DNA of 18,151 nt from positions 1 through 18,151 of the forward strand of contig CAOZKB010000016.1 in the NCBI GenBank assembly GCA_948571325.1, given 5' to 3'. The notes beneath the pieces were generated by a model. The model had not been told where the DNA came from. It ran no database searches and was given only the letters and a program-made list of their open reading frames with translations. Positions 1 through 6,977 of the stretch are shown here, piece by piece. The position numbers were made by a program, and so were the translations under genes. Numbering within the stretch: position 1 is the stretch's first letter; the number at the start of each line of letters is the position of its first letter. This DNA is from an uncultured Candidatus Saccharibacteria bacterium. GTDB taxonomy: Bacteria; Patescibacteriota; Saccharimonadia; Saccharimonadales; Saccharimonadaceae.

Positions 1-41
1 GTGCTACGCCAAAAATGCGTCACGCTTACAACTTTAGACAT
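1..41 (-). CDS. Possible 5' end of a leaderless gene cut by the window edge
   Basis: On the minus strand a TATAAT (46-51) preceded by TGC is followed after 4 nt by an ATG at 41. The frame stays open for 13 codons to the window edge and reads MSKVVSVTHFWRS. No Shine-Dalgarno is possible. The short -10 to ATG gap and weak -35 make this tentative; it is listed because several other genes here have the same architecture. The product is unknown. Confidence 0.2.
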   Translation of the reverse strand, partial: MSKVVSVTHFWRS

Positions 42-254
42 TTTTATTATAGCACGAACGGTTTTGAATGAGAAGTTACAGCTTAGTAATGAAGGACGGA
101 GAAGCAATCGCGCGATCATTACTATAAGAAAAATCCATATCAAAGTAGAGGGGAAGGGATATTATAATCTGTGTCATGCATGTTCCCTGTTCACATTCAA
201 CAAAAAATGAACCATCTACTGGCCATTTTATAACATAATTTATATTTTAGTCAA
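42..254. other. Intergenic stretch, no supported gene
   Basis: Nothing convincing is seen apart from the minus-strand -10 element near 46-51. A plus-strand frame open from base 1 has no family resemblance and no ribosome binding site. A TATAAT at 163-168 precedes an ATG at 176, but that frame closes after 20 codons and its -35 is poor. Confidence 0.4.
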
Positions 255-331
255 TGGTAGTACCGACTGGGATCGAACCAGTGACCTTGGGCTTATGAGT
301 CCCACGCTCTAACCATCTGAGCTACGGTACC
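255..331 (-). tRNA. tRNA-Met(CAU)
   Basis: The minus strand folds as a cloverleaf. The 7-bp acceptor stem starts GGTACCG and pairs with CGGTACT. The D arm is GCTC...GAGC, the anticodon loop CTCATAA, and a standard T arm carries TTCGATC. The discriminator A and CCA are encoded (CCA at 255-257). The anticodon is CAU and the body resembles elongator tRNA-Met; a lysidine-modified Ile tRNA cannot be excluded. Position 31-39 of the anticodon stem looks like an A-G mismatch. No promoter is visible directly upstream, so it may be co-transcribed with tRNA-Ser. Confidence 0.9.
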
Positions 332-346
332 ACGAATTGTTAAGTA

Positions 347-435
347 GTACTGAGGTTCAGATGATTAGAGCGTCCCACGCAATCATTGATTTTACTCGGC
401 TTACGCCTCGGACGGCCATCTGAGCTACGATACCA
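347..435. repeat. tRNA-Met-derived inverted repeat
   Basis: Bases 410-435 repeat the 5' half of the adjacent tRNA-Met in the same orientation (ccatctgagctacg-taccac core). Bases 347-372 carry the same segment on the opposite strand, about 21 of 26 positions matching. The two arms can fold on each other around an inner hairpin (gcgt/acgc). Only the acceptor and D-arm part is present; there is no anticodon or T arm, so it is a remnant rather than a functional tRNA. Confidence 0.6.
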
Positions 436-502
436 CAATATTAAGGGGACAGGAAGTCTCACTGCGTTCGACATCCAGTCTGCTTTCTCGTTGAGAAATC
501 CT

Positions 503-533
503 ATTTCATAATATTCTATGAATATTATGAAAT
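503..533. repeat. Perfect 14-bp inverted repeat in the tRNA spacer
   Basis: The arms 503-516 and 520-533 are exact reverse complements with a TAT loop. The element lies 9 nt downstream of the tRNA-Ser CCA end in the sense of transcription. It is AT-rich and lacks a U tract, so it is more likely a processing or stability hairpin in a Ser-Met precursor than a classical terminator. Confidence 0.7.
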
Positions 534-541
534 CGTCTTCC

Positions 542-628
542 TGGCGGAAGGGACAGGATTCGAACCTGCGAAGCTATTAACTTGCCGGTTTTCAAGACCG
601 GTGCCATCAACCACTCGGCCACCCTTCC
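542..628 (-). tRNA. tRNA-Ser(UGA)
   Basis: This is a class II tRNA on the minus strand. The acceptor GGAAGGG pairs with CCCTTCC, the discriminator is G, and CCA is encoded (542-544). The anticodon stem CCGGT/ACCGG encloses the loop CTTGAAA, anticodon UGA. The long variable arm expected for serine tRNAs is present, and the T loop reads TTCGAATC. A strong promoter lies immediately upstream, so the primary transcript would start at or within a base or two of the mature 5' end. Confidence 0.95.
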
Positions 629-635
629 GTGTTTT

Positions 636-664
636 ATTATAGCACGTCTTGACATTTTAGACAA
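636..664 (-). promoter_or_regulatory. tRNA-Ser promoter
   Basis: On the minus strand: -35 TTGTCT (659-664), a 17-nt spacer, TGC followed by -10 TATAAT (636-641). The predicted start near 629 is next to the tRNA 5' base at 628. It overlaps a promoter of the opposite strand at 649-677. Confidence 0.75.
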
Positions 665-677
665 CTTGTGCTAGAAT
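649..677 (+). promoter_or_regulatory. Plus-strand promoter overlapping the tRNA-Ser promoter
   Basis: A perfect TTGACA (649-654), 17-nt spacer and TAGAAT (672-677) with TGC before the -10. No open reading frame with a ribosome binding site follows. The transcript would run into a terminator-like hairpin at the yebC 3' end. Confidence 0.6.
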
Positions 678-683
678 GAAAGC

Positions 684-753
684 ATAAGGGCTTTTAGAGC
701 TCTGGTTTGGGGTGTGCTTTTTATGTTTTGGCTTGGGTTCGGGCTTATTTTTT
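684..753 (+). ncRNA. Candidate ~70-nt small RNA
   Basis: It is bounded by the strong promoter at 649-677 and by a hairpin (731-735 with 740-744, including G-U pairs) followed by six Ts (748-753). A smaller hairpin (679-683 with 690-694) sits at the predicted start. The 3' end touches the yebC stop codon, so readthrough would be antisense to yebC. It matches no RNA family I recognise; the call rests only on the promoter and terminator pair. Confidence 0.3.
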
Positions 754-1453
754 ACTCAGCGTTGGTATGTACAGCCGTCACATCATCGAGATCATCTAGC
801 GCATCGAGGAGTTTTTCGAGCTTTTCAGCGGTTTCACCTTCGACGGCGACGGTGGTAGTAGGAATATATTTCAGCTCAGCGTTAGTAACATTGAGCCCGG
901 AGTCAATGAGGTTAGCACGAACCTTCATTAAGTCGCTGGGGGCGGTCACGATAATTAGGCCCTCTTCCCCTTCGTCGACGTCTTCGGCGCCGGCATCGAG
1001 CGCCTGGAGCATGGCCTCCTCGCCCTTGTCGGAGACTTCAATCCAACCTTTGCGCGCGAACTGGAACATCACTGAGCCTGGATCGGCCATGCGACCACCG
1101 TTTTTGGACAAAGCGTTACGTACATCGGGCATAGTACGATTTTTGTTGTCCGTAGCAACTTCAATAATTATGCCGGCGCCGCCAGGACCGTAACCCTCGT
1201 AAGTTTCTTCAATGAGGGCTGCGGCACTTTTGTCAGAAACACGAGCAATGGCACGTTCAATATTAGCCTTAGGCATATTGGCCTGACGAGCTTTTTCCAA
1301 CATCATGGCAAGCGACGGGTTCATATTAGGATCGGTACCGCCGCGCGCAGCAATAGCGATTTGATTAGCGATTTTGGTAAAAAGTGCGCCACGTTTAGCA
1401 TCAACAACGGCTTTTTGACGTTTAGTAGTAGCCCATTTACTGTGTCCAGACAT
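752..1453 (-). CDS. yebC: YebC/PmpR family protein
   Basis: A 233-residue protein with the family hallmark N terminus MSGHSKWATTKRQK, then DAKRGALFTKIANQI, the NMPKANIERAI segment (about residues 59-69) and the central GPGGAGIIIEVATDNKNRT glycine-rich stretch. The C terminus is acidic (DALDDLDDVTAVHTN). Length and order match full-length YebC, a cytosolic protein long annotated as a transcriptional regulator and more recently linked to translation of difficult peptide stretches. The ATG is preceded by AGGAG at normal spacing. It is transcribed divergently from the DUF262 gene and, unlike that neighbour, has a real 5' leader. No frame damage. Confidence 0.95.
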   Translation of the reverse strand: MSGHSKWATTKRQKAVVDAKRGALFTKIANQIAIAARGGTDPNMNPSLAMMLEKARQANMPKANIERAIARVSDKSAAALIEETYEGYGPGGAGIIIEVATDNKNRTMPDVRNALSKNGGRMADPGSVMFQFARKGWIEVSDKGEEAMLQALDAGAEDVDEGEEGLIIVTAPSDLMKVRANLIDSGLNVTNAELKYIPTTTVAVEGETAEKLEKLLDALDDLDDVTAVHTNAE

Positions 1454-1497
1454 AAGTTCTCCTGCGGTATTTTACTTTTATAACAATATTACTTATA

Positions 1498-1525
1498 ATT
1501 ATACACTTTTTCTTCCTAAAATCAA
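1498..1525 (-). promoter_or_regulatory. yebC promoter
   Basis: Minus strand: -35 TTGATT (1520-1525), 16-nt spacer, -10 TATAAT (1498-1503). This gives a leader of roughly 35-40 nt that contains the AGGAG ribosome binding site before the ATG at 1453. Confidence 0.65.
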
Positions 1526-1598
1526 GGTAAGATTACAAAAGTTATGATTAGATTATATTTTGTTCGGTGGCTCTATGGACCCATAACATTAGATATGG

Positions 1599-1610
1599 TA
1601 TAATTTAAGA
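1599..1610 (+). promoter_or_regulatory. Extended -10 placing transcription start on the DUF262 ATG
   Basis: TGG-TATAAT, with the hexamer at 1599-1604, ends 6 nt before the ATG at 1611. Transcription would start on or next to the start codon. A weak TGGACC lies at the -35 position (1576-1581). No Shine-Dalgarno exists. Confidence 0.6.
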
Positions 1611-4163
1611 ATGAGCGATCGACTTGAAACCTTGCAAAGCATTTTTGGTGCAAAAATTTTTCGGATTCCAGATTATCAACGTGGATATGCTTGGACCGAG
1701 GAACATTTAGCAGCGTTTTGGGAAGATTTGATTAATCTGCCTAATGATAAAAATCATTATACAGGTATGCTTTCACTACAATTAGTGCCAAAAGAAGCCG
1801 TGCGAACCTGGGGTGAAATTGATTGGAAAATAGATCAAGGTAGCGAGGGATATTATGTGGTTGATGGCCAGCAACGCTTAACAACTTGCGTGATTCTGAT
1901 TCAGTGTATGATTGAATTTGTGGAGAGGTATGCGGAACCTGGACAGGAAGCGACACTAAATAATGAGACGATTACAGAAATTCGACGGCGTTATCTGTAT
2001 GATTTACGAGAAAATTCGCAGGCAAGGTTAAAGGCTTTTATTTTTAGCTACGAGGAGAAAAATCCGAGTTATGAATTTTTTAAGACGAAAATTCTGGGAG
2101 CCGAGAAAGTAGTGCAGACTGAGGAAACTTTTTATACTTTAAACCTAGCAAAGGCAAAGGAATTCTTTACTAAGCAGCTTGAGGAGTTTTATACCGAAGC
2201 GTTGAAAAACGAAGCAGGCGAAAAAGCAGTGCGCCAGGATGCTGCTACCGAGGAAGACAAAAAGGTGGCACGCCAGAAAGCTACTGCCGAGGTACAAGAA
2301 GTTTACAAAAAGTTAACGCAGAATCTGAAGTTTAACCAGTATATTATTGAGAATGATTTTGATGTTTTTGTAACTTTTGAGACGATGAATAACCGCGGAA
2401 AAAAGCTAACGGCGTTGGAGCTACTTAAAAATCGCTTAATTTATCTGTCGACTTTGTTTGATGATGACAATGATAAGGGCGAATCGAAGGCAAAATTGCG
2501 GCGGGAGATTAACCGGGCTTGGCAGGTAGTTTATAGTTACTTGGGTAAAAATAAAGATACGCCAATGAGTGATGACACTTTTTTGCGCGAACACTGCGTA
2601 GTGTATTTTGGCTACGGTAAAAAGCAACGCAAGTTTGAAGATTTTTTGTTAAAAGATTACTTTACGCAAAAACGCGTATTGGAAAAGACCGTGGAAGTAG
2701 TGAGCGTGAAAGTTGCACAGGACGATTTCGAGGACGACGACGCCGAGGCGGACGAGACTGAAGAGAATAATGTCGACGTCGCCCAGGTCAATTATGACCA
2801 AAATCGATTGACCTTGGCGGACACTCTGGACTATGTAGAAAGTTTGCGCGAAATGAGCGTACACTGGTACAATTTGTATTTTCCAGAACAGTCAGATTTA
2901 CCAGCAGATATGAAAACTTGGCTGAGCCGTTTACAACGATGTCAATCAGCGAATTTTCGGCCATTGATTTTTGCAATGCTATCGCGCGATGACATTCCCA
3001 CAGAAGAAAAAGTGGAATGCTTGAAGCTGATTGAAAGTTATATCTTTTTCTATTTTGCGATGAGCGGATACAGGTCAAACCACCAGCGCACGGTATTCTT
3101 CAATCTGGCACACGAACTTTTTGCTAAGAAAATTTCCCTGGCGGAAGTGATGCAGCGGCTAAGACAGATCAATTGTCTAGAAGAGACGGAAGACGGGCGA
3201 CGAATTTTGCGAATAAGTGCGGTAACTAGTAATATTAAACGCTTGTTTGAAGATGGTGGCGGATATTATAGCTGGACGTTTATTCGATATTTTCTGTTTG
3301 AATACGAAACTTGGTTAATGAATGAGAATAGGGTGCCGCAGCGGATTTTTCCGGCGGAGTTCTTCGCGACACGGGGTGAAAACGACAAAACGTCGATTGA
3401 ACATATCTTCCCCCAGAAGCCCAACAAAAATGACGACCGTGATGATTCGTGGCGACAAATTTTTGGTAAATACACGGCGGACGAACAGAAAATTCTAAAT
3501 GGAAGTTTAGGTAATCTACTACCGATGTCGCTGGGCGAAAATATTGATTTACATAATTATTCGTTTGCGAAAAAGTGCGAACGTTATCGAAGGGGTTCGG
3601 TGAGCGAGAGTGAAGTGGGTCGTACTACGAAAGAAGTGAACGGCAAAATAAAAGAATGGTGGGACGCTGATGCGATCCTAATGCGCGGCTGCAAACTGTT
3701 AGATTTTATGGCAGAGCGTTGGAATTTTGAATTTCGGCAGGATTATGACAAAATTAAGCTGCTAAATCTGGAATTTTTGCAAAGTAAGCCCGAGGATTAC
3801 GAGGAAGAGCCAGAAATGAGGCCGAAAGGTCAAACTACTGGCGCGCGAGCAGTGATTACGCCGGAAATGATTGAAGCCGCCTATGGCTTTGCGAAGCGAG
3901 TTTACCTCGAGGAGATTTCACCGCAGGCCGCAAGGAAGCAATTGCGCGACAAGTACGGGATGAATGAAAATTCAGCGGCAATGTACTTAGACTGCTTCGG
4001 TCATATGATGAAGGGAGAAGTTTATACCCGCCAAATTTCTGCTAGCGCAGCGAAGCATTATATTGATAATATTACGAAAGATTTTGGCGATGAATACGGA
4101 AAATTGGCGCAAAGAGCCGTCGAGCTTAATCGTGAATATCTACGAGAAGTTATAAAAAAATAA
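1611..4163 (+). CDS. Single-chain GmrSD-type DUF262 + DUF1524 (HNH) restriction protein
   Basis: 850 residues. The N-terminal DUF262 domain shows IPDYQRGYAW (19-28), the diagnostic DGQQRLTT (85-92) and ETMNNRGKKLTALELLKN (257-274). A DUF1524 HNH-type nuclease follows with IEHIFPQ (596-602, His598), then GNLLPMS around 634-640 and LHNYSFAKK (647-655). DUF262/DUF1524 proteins of the GmrSD group are known as type IV restriction enzymes that cut modified phage DNA using nucleotide hydrolysis; that role here is inferred. A highly acidic insert sits at about 371-390. Residues about 745-850 form an extra domain (PEMIEAAYGFAKRVY...) that I vaguely associate with other HNH proteins but cannot name. 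It is divergent from yebC and convergent with tRNA-Leu, so it is a single-gene unit. Confidence 0.85.
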   Translation: MSDRLETLQSIFGAKIFRIPDYQRGYAWTEEHLAAFWEDLINLPNDKNHYTGMLSLQLVPKEAVRTWGEIDWKIDQGSEGYYVVDGQQRLTTCVILIQCMIEFVERYAEPGQEATLNNETITEIRRRYLYDLRENSQARLKAFIFSYEEKNPSYEFFKTKILGAEKVVQTEETFYTLNLAKAKEFFTKQLEEFYTEALKNEAGEKAVRQDAATEEDKKVARQKATAEVQEVYKKLTQNLKFNQYIIENDFDVFVTFETMNNRGKKLTALELLKNRLIYLSTLFDDDNDKGESKAKLRREINRAWQVVYSYLGKNKDTPMSDDTFLREHCVVYFGYGKKQRKFEDFLLKDYFTQKRVLEKTVEVVSVKVAQDDFEDDDAEADETEENNVDVAQVNYDQNRLTLADTLDYVESLREMSVHWYNLYFPEQSDLPADMKTWLSRLQRCQSANFRPLIFAMLSRDDIPTEEKVECLKLIESYIFFYFAMSGYRSNHQRTVFFNLAHELFAKKISLAEVMQRLRQINCLEETEDGRRILRISAVTSNIKRLFEDGGGYYSWTFIRYFLFEYETWLMNENRVPQRIFPAEFFATRGENDKTSIEHIFPQKPNKNDDRDDSWRQIFGKYTADEQKILNGSLGNLLPMSLGENIDLHNYSFAKKCERYRRGSVSESEVGRTTKEVNGKIKEWWDADAILMRGCKLLDFMAERWNFEFRQDYDKIKLLNLEFLQSKPEDYEEEPEMRPKGQTTGARAVITPEMIEAAYGFAKRVYLEEISPQAARKQLRDKYGMNENSAAMYLDCFGHMMKGEVYTRQISASAAKHYIDNITKDFGDEYGKLAQRAVELNREYLREVIKK

Positions 4164-4182
4164 AAGTCAAAAGATATTTGTG

Positions 4183-4269
4183 TGGTCCCCGGAACAGGAC
4201 TTGAACCTGCACCCGATTGCTCAGACTAGCACCTGAAGCTAGCGCGTCTGCCAATTCCGCCATCCGGGG
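4183..4269 (-). tRNA. tRNA-Leu(CAG)
   Basis: A class II tRNA: acceptor CCCCGGA pairs with TCCGGGG, discriminator A, and CCA encoded (4183-4185). The anticodon stem CTAGC/GCTAG encloses TTCAGGT, anticodon CAG. A variable arm and a T loop TTCAAGTC are present. It is preceded by a ~78-nt structured leader, unlike the other tRNAs here. Confidence 0.95.
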
Positions 4270-4347
4270 AACTCCGTTCCCCTTTTCCAAACTCGCATTT
4301 TCGAGAAAGTGAACTTTCTCTCCTAAATGCTTGTTCGTGACGGGGAT
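4266..4347 (-). ncRNA. Structured 5' leader of pre-tRNA-Leu
   Basis: Between the predicted start (~4347) and the tRNA 5' base (4269) the minus-strand RNA can form nested helices: TCCCC with GGGGA outside, GCATTT with AAATGC, and a perfect GAGAAAG/CTTTCTC hairpin inside. The leader's GGGGAAC can alternatively pair with GTTCCCC, whose last four bases are the first four of the mature tRNA. The helices are visible in the sequence; a regulatory role is speculation. Confidence 0.4.
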
Positions 4348-4353
4348 GAGATA

Positions 4354-4382
4354 ATTATAGCATATTCATAGGGGTGGGTTAA
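4354..4382 (-). promoter_or_regulatory. tRNA-Leu promoter
   Basis: Minus strand: -35 TTAACC (4377-4382), 17-nt spacer, TGC then -10 TATAAT (4354-4359). It is back to back with the plus-strand promoter starting at 4386. Confidence 0.65.
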
Positions 4383-4385
4383 GTA

Positions 4386-4414
4386 TTGACTTTTTTAATG
4401 ATGCGTGCTATAAT
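4386..4414 (+). promoter_or_regulatory. Strong promoter of the 113-aa gene
   Basis: TTGACT (4386-4391), 17-nt spacer ending in TGC, TATAAT (4409-4414). The predicted start near 4421 gives a ~70-nt leader. Confidence 0.8.
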
Positions 4415-4491
4415 GGTAGTAGAGGCATGGTTTTTGACCAATGTCTGGGATTTTGGTGGTTTTGGATGAGTATTTAAGGAGGTGATGAGAT

Positions 4492-4833
4492 ATGTCAGCT
4501 AAGCCAATTACGCCAGAAGAAGCACACCGGGCACACCGGGAATTTTGTGAAACGTATATACCAGATTTTGTCATCGAGACAGTTAATTCTCTCCTAGCGG
4601 CAGAATCTTCTAATCCTGGTCGCACAGTTACGCTTCTACAGAATAGGATAATTGAAGAAATTATGAAAAATCCAGCTTTTCCTGATGACGCCAATAGGCA
4701 GACAATTTTTGACAAGCACTGGTTGGTTTTTAAAGAAATTTATGAATCGGCTGGATGGAATGTTGTCTATGAAGTTCCTGCAATAGACGAGCACTTTGCT
4801 ACGTATTTTACTTTTACACCAATAGAAGAGTAG
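4492..4833 (+). CDS. Small protein of unknown function, probably highly expressed
   Basis: 113 residues starting MSAKPITPEEAHRAHRE. I do not recognise a named family. Visible features are a polar N-terminal segment with PITPEE, a predicted helical middle (IPDFVIETVNSLLA, about 23-36; NRIIEEIMKN, 51-60), and an aromatic C-terminal half ending in FATYFTFTPIEE. There is no signal peptide, transmembrane segment or cysteine pair. The start is certain: an extended Shine-Dalgarno AAGGAGGTGAT (4476-4486) sits 9 nt upstream after a near-consensus promoter, the strongest expression signals in the window. A truncated paralogue follows it. Confidence 0.8.
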   Translation: MSAKPITPEEAHRAHREFCETYIPDFVIETVNSLLAAESSNPGRTVTLLQNRIIEEIMKNPAFPDDANRQTIFDKHWLVFKEIYESAGWNVVYEVPAIDEHFATYFTFTPIEE

Positions 4834-4880
4834 AGAGGAGAATATTAAGGCCCGTGTTAGTTATTTTTAAGAAGGGGGTG

Positions 4881-4937
4881 ATGAATTTAGAGGAATTTAC
4901 ACCGATTTCGCCAGAAGAGGTGAAGAAGAGTTGTTGA
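4881..4937 (+). pseudogene. Truncated tandem copy of the 113-aa gene
   Basis: After a Shine-Dalgarno-like AAGAAGGGGGTG, an ATG at 4881 opens 18 codons (MNLEEFTPISPEEVKKSC) and then meets TGA. The stretch PISPEEVKKS matches PITPEEAHRA near the start of the upstream gene, and the upstream ribosome-binding context (gggtgatg) is also similar. The rest of the coding sequence is missing; a palindrome and terminator follow directly. It is most simply a 3'-deleted duplicate. Confidence 0.5.
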
Positions 4938-4953
4938 AATTTAGCATCAAAAT

Positions 4954-4973
4954 CCCATAAGGTACCTTATGGG
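4954..4973. terminator. Perfect palindrome, possible ftsH-side terminator
   Basis: A 20-nt self-complementary element with arms CCCATAAGGT. On the minus strand it is followed by ATTTTG, so it could end ftsH transcription. Its right-hand GGG (4971-4973) is shared with the next hairpin, so the two cannot form fully in the same RNA. Confidence 0.45.
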
Positions 4974-5000
4974 CCGTAGTGTAACTACGGCCCATTTTTT
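4971..5000 (+). terminator. Rho-independent terminator, plus strand
   Basis: A perfect 10-bp GC-rich stem (4971-4980 with 4984-4993) with a GTA loop, followed by A and six Ts (4995-5000). It ends the transcript of the 113-aa gene and abuts the convergent ftsH stop codon. Confidence 0.85.
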
Positions 5001-5003
5001 GAC

Positions 5004-6905
5004 TTAATGTAACTTCGCACTGGCAGGCATTTGAGCGTCTTTAAGGATGGGTTCGAGTTCTTTTTCTTCCAAGGTTTCGTGTTGAAGGAGAGCCTCGGCG
5101 AGTTTATCAAGTGCAGGCTTGTTAGCACGGAGCACATCTTCGGCGCGCTTGGCGGCCTCGTCGGATAGGGATTTGATTTCCTGGTCGATAAGCTCAGCGG
5201 TCTTCTCGGAATATGGCTTGCTGGTAGCGATTGTGTAATAGCCCGTATCGCCTTCAGGAAAAACGAGATTGCGGGTTTGGCTACCCATTCCCTCTTCAAC
5301 AATCATCTCTTTGCTGAGCTGGGCAACATTTTGCAAATCGGAGGAGGCGCCGGTGGTTATAGCCTCTGGGCCAAAGACAAGTTTCTCAGCGATGCGACCA
5401 CCCATGGCGCGAGCGAGAATGTCTTTGAGTTCGTAAATATTTTTGTAGCTGCGGTCTTCAGGTGGAAGGAACCAAGTGACACCACCAGTGCGGCCGCGCG
5501 GAATAATGGTGACTTTATGCACGGGGTCGGAGTCTGGGAGGACGTGACCGACGATCGCGTGGCCGGCCTCATGGTAGGCGGTGACCTTGCGTTCGTGCTC
5601 GTTCATGGCTTTACTCTTGCGCTCTGGGCCGATCGCGACGCGCTCAAACGCCTCGGTTAAATCGGCATTGGTAATTTCCTTATGACCTTCGCGAGCGGCC
5701 GTGATGGCAGCCTCGTTGGCAATATTGGCCAAATCAGCCCCAGAACTACCGGCGGTTTTGGCCGCGAGGGCGTCTAAGTTAACGTCTTTTTCTTTGGGTT
5801 TGTTTTTGAAATGGACGTTGAGGATCTCAAGGCGGTCTTTGCGTTCGGGGAGCGTGACGTTAACGTGACGGTCGAAGCGGCCAGGACGGAGCAGGGCCTT
5901 ATCTAACATATCGACGCGATTCGTCGCGGCGATCACAATAACGCCCGAATCATTATCAAAGCCGTCCATCTCAACCAAAATTTGGTTCAAAGTTTGCTCG
6001 TCTTCACGCCCTGCTCCGCCACGCGCGTCGCGTTTATGCGCGACCGCGTCAATTTCATCAATAAAGATAATCGAAGGGGCGTTTTTCTTAGCTTTGGCAA
6101 ACAAATCACGTACACGCGAGGCGCCCACACCGACAAACATTTCGGCAAATTCAGAACCAGAGATACTAAAGAACGGAACTGAAGCTTCACCCGCTACGGC
6201 GCGCGCCATGAGAGTCTTACCAGTACCAGGTTCACCAGCTAGCAATACACCACGTGGAATTTTGGCACCAAGTTTTTCGTATTTTTTAGGCTCTTTCAGA
6301 AAATCAACGATTTCGGTTAAGTCCTGCTTGGCGGATTCGTTCCCTGCGACGTCTTTGAAGGTGATTTTTTTCTTGTCTGGGCCATATAATTTCGCCTTTG
6401 CTTTGCCAAAACCCATTGATTGATTATTCATGGATTGAGCCTGGCGCATCATTGAACTGAAGAAGAAAATGATAATGATTACCGGCACAATAATAATTGC
6501 AATATCTAAGGCATAATCCCAGAAACTGGAAGCTTCGGCATACTCGATGACCGGATATTTGGACTGACATTTAGTTAAATCTTCGCCATCTAATTCGCTA
6601 CAATAATCAATCAGGCCTTGCTCGTACAGCGTACCGGAAGCATCTTTGCGAGAGGTCTGGGTGTAGTATTTTTCGCCTTTAAGGGTAATTTTGAGCTGGT
6701 TGCCTTCGACGGTGATTTTTTCGATATTGCCATCACTGCTATTAGCACGAGCGATTACATCAGAAAGCGGGACTTCGGTGATGGTTTCTTTGGGAGTGAT
6801 CAACGAAGCCACCGCAGCACAACACAAAAGCAACATTGCCACAAACATCAGCCAACGAAAGGTATTGCTACCGCTGTTGGACTTTTTCTTCATAGATTTT
6901 GGCAC
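5004..6905 (-). CDS. ftsH: FtsH, membrane ATP-dependent zinc metalloprotease
   Basis: 633 residues in the classic order. TM1 is at about 17-36. An extracytoplasmic domain spans about 37-127 and contains two cysteines (102, 113). TM2 is at about 131-151. The AAA module has Walker A GEPGTGKT (224-231), Walker B IIFIDE (279-284) and a second region of homology with RPGRFDR (340-346). The protease has zinc motif HEAGH (445-449) and a likely third ligand Asp523. It degrades membrane and misfolded cytosolic proteins as a hexamer. The start is GTG at 6905: AAGGAG sits 6 nt upstream of it, whereas the next ATG (codon 5) would be too far from that site. Fully intact. Confidence 0.97.
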   Translation of the reverse strand: MPKSMKKKSNSGSNTFRWLMFVAMLLLCCAAVASLITPKETITEVPLSDVIARANSSDGNIEKITVEGNQLKITLKGEKYYTQTSRKDASGTLYEQGLIDYCSELDGEDLTKCQSKYPVIEYAEASSFWDYALDIAIIIVPVIIIIFFFSSMMRQAQSMNNQSMGFGKAKAKLYGPDKKKITFKDVAGNESAKQDLTEIVDFLKEPKKYEKLGAKIPRGVLLAGEPGTGKTLMARAVAGEASVPFFSISGSEFAEMFVGVGASRVRDLFAKAKKNAPSIIFIDEIDAVAHKRDARGGAGREDEQTLNQILVEMDGFDNDSGVIVIAATNRVDMLDKALLRPGRFDRHVNVTLPERKDRLEILNVHFKNKPKEKDVNLDALAAKTAGSSGADLANIANEAAITAAREGHKEITNADLTEAFERVAIGPERKSKAMNEHERKVTAYHEAGHAIVGHVLPDSDPVHKVTIIPRGRTGGVTWFLPPEDRSYKNIYELKDILARAMGGRIAEKLVFGPEAITTGASSDLQNVAQLSKEMIVEEGMGSQTRNLVFPEGDTGYYTIATSKPYSEKTAELIDQEIKSLSDEAAKRAEDVLRANKPALDKLAEALLQHETLEEKELEPILKDAQMPASAKLH

Positions 6906-6929
6906 AATATTCTCCTTATTTCTCTGCTC

Positions 6930-6958
6930 ATTCTAGCATAGACCGGAGAATATCTCAA
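6930..6958 (-). promoter_or_regulatory. ftsH promoter
   Basis: Minus strand: -35 TTGAGA (6953-6958), 17-nt spacer ending in TGC, -10 TAGAAT (6930-6935). The short leader contains AAGGAG. Confidence 0.75.
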
Positions 6959-6977
6959 CTCTGGAAAGCGGATTTGT

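Noticed and set aside
1..210. Plus-strand frame of 69 codons at the left edge
   Set aside because: It starts at the window edge without a ribosome binding site, has no family resemblance, and overlaps a minus-strand promoter.
176..238. 20-codon leaderless-style ORF after TATAAT at 163-168
   Set aside because: Very short, poor -35 region and no recognisable sequence.
714..1193. Plus-strand 159-codon frame
   Set aside because: It is antisense to intact yebC, and its Ser-rich composition is a shadow of that gene's codons.
4846..4872. Possible ATT-started peptide after AGAGGAG at 4835-4842
   Set aside because: Eight codons only; a non-standard start would be needed.
4881..4982. Recoding of TGA as glycine, as in Absconditabacteria or Gracilibacteria
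   Set aside because: Reading through the TGA of the truncated copy gives only a short unconvincing tail, and complete genes contain no in-frame TGA, so the standard code fits.
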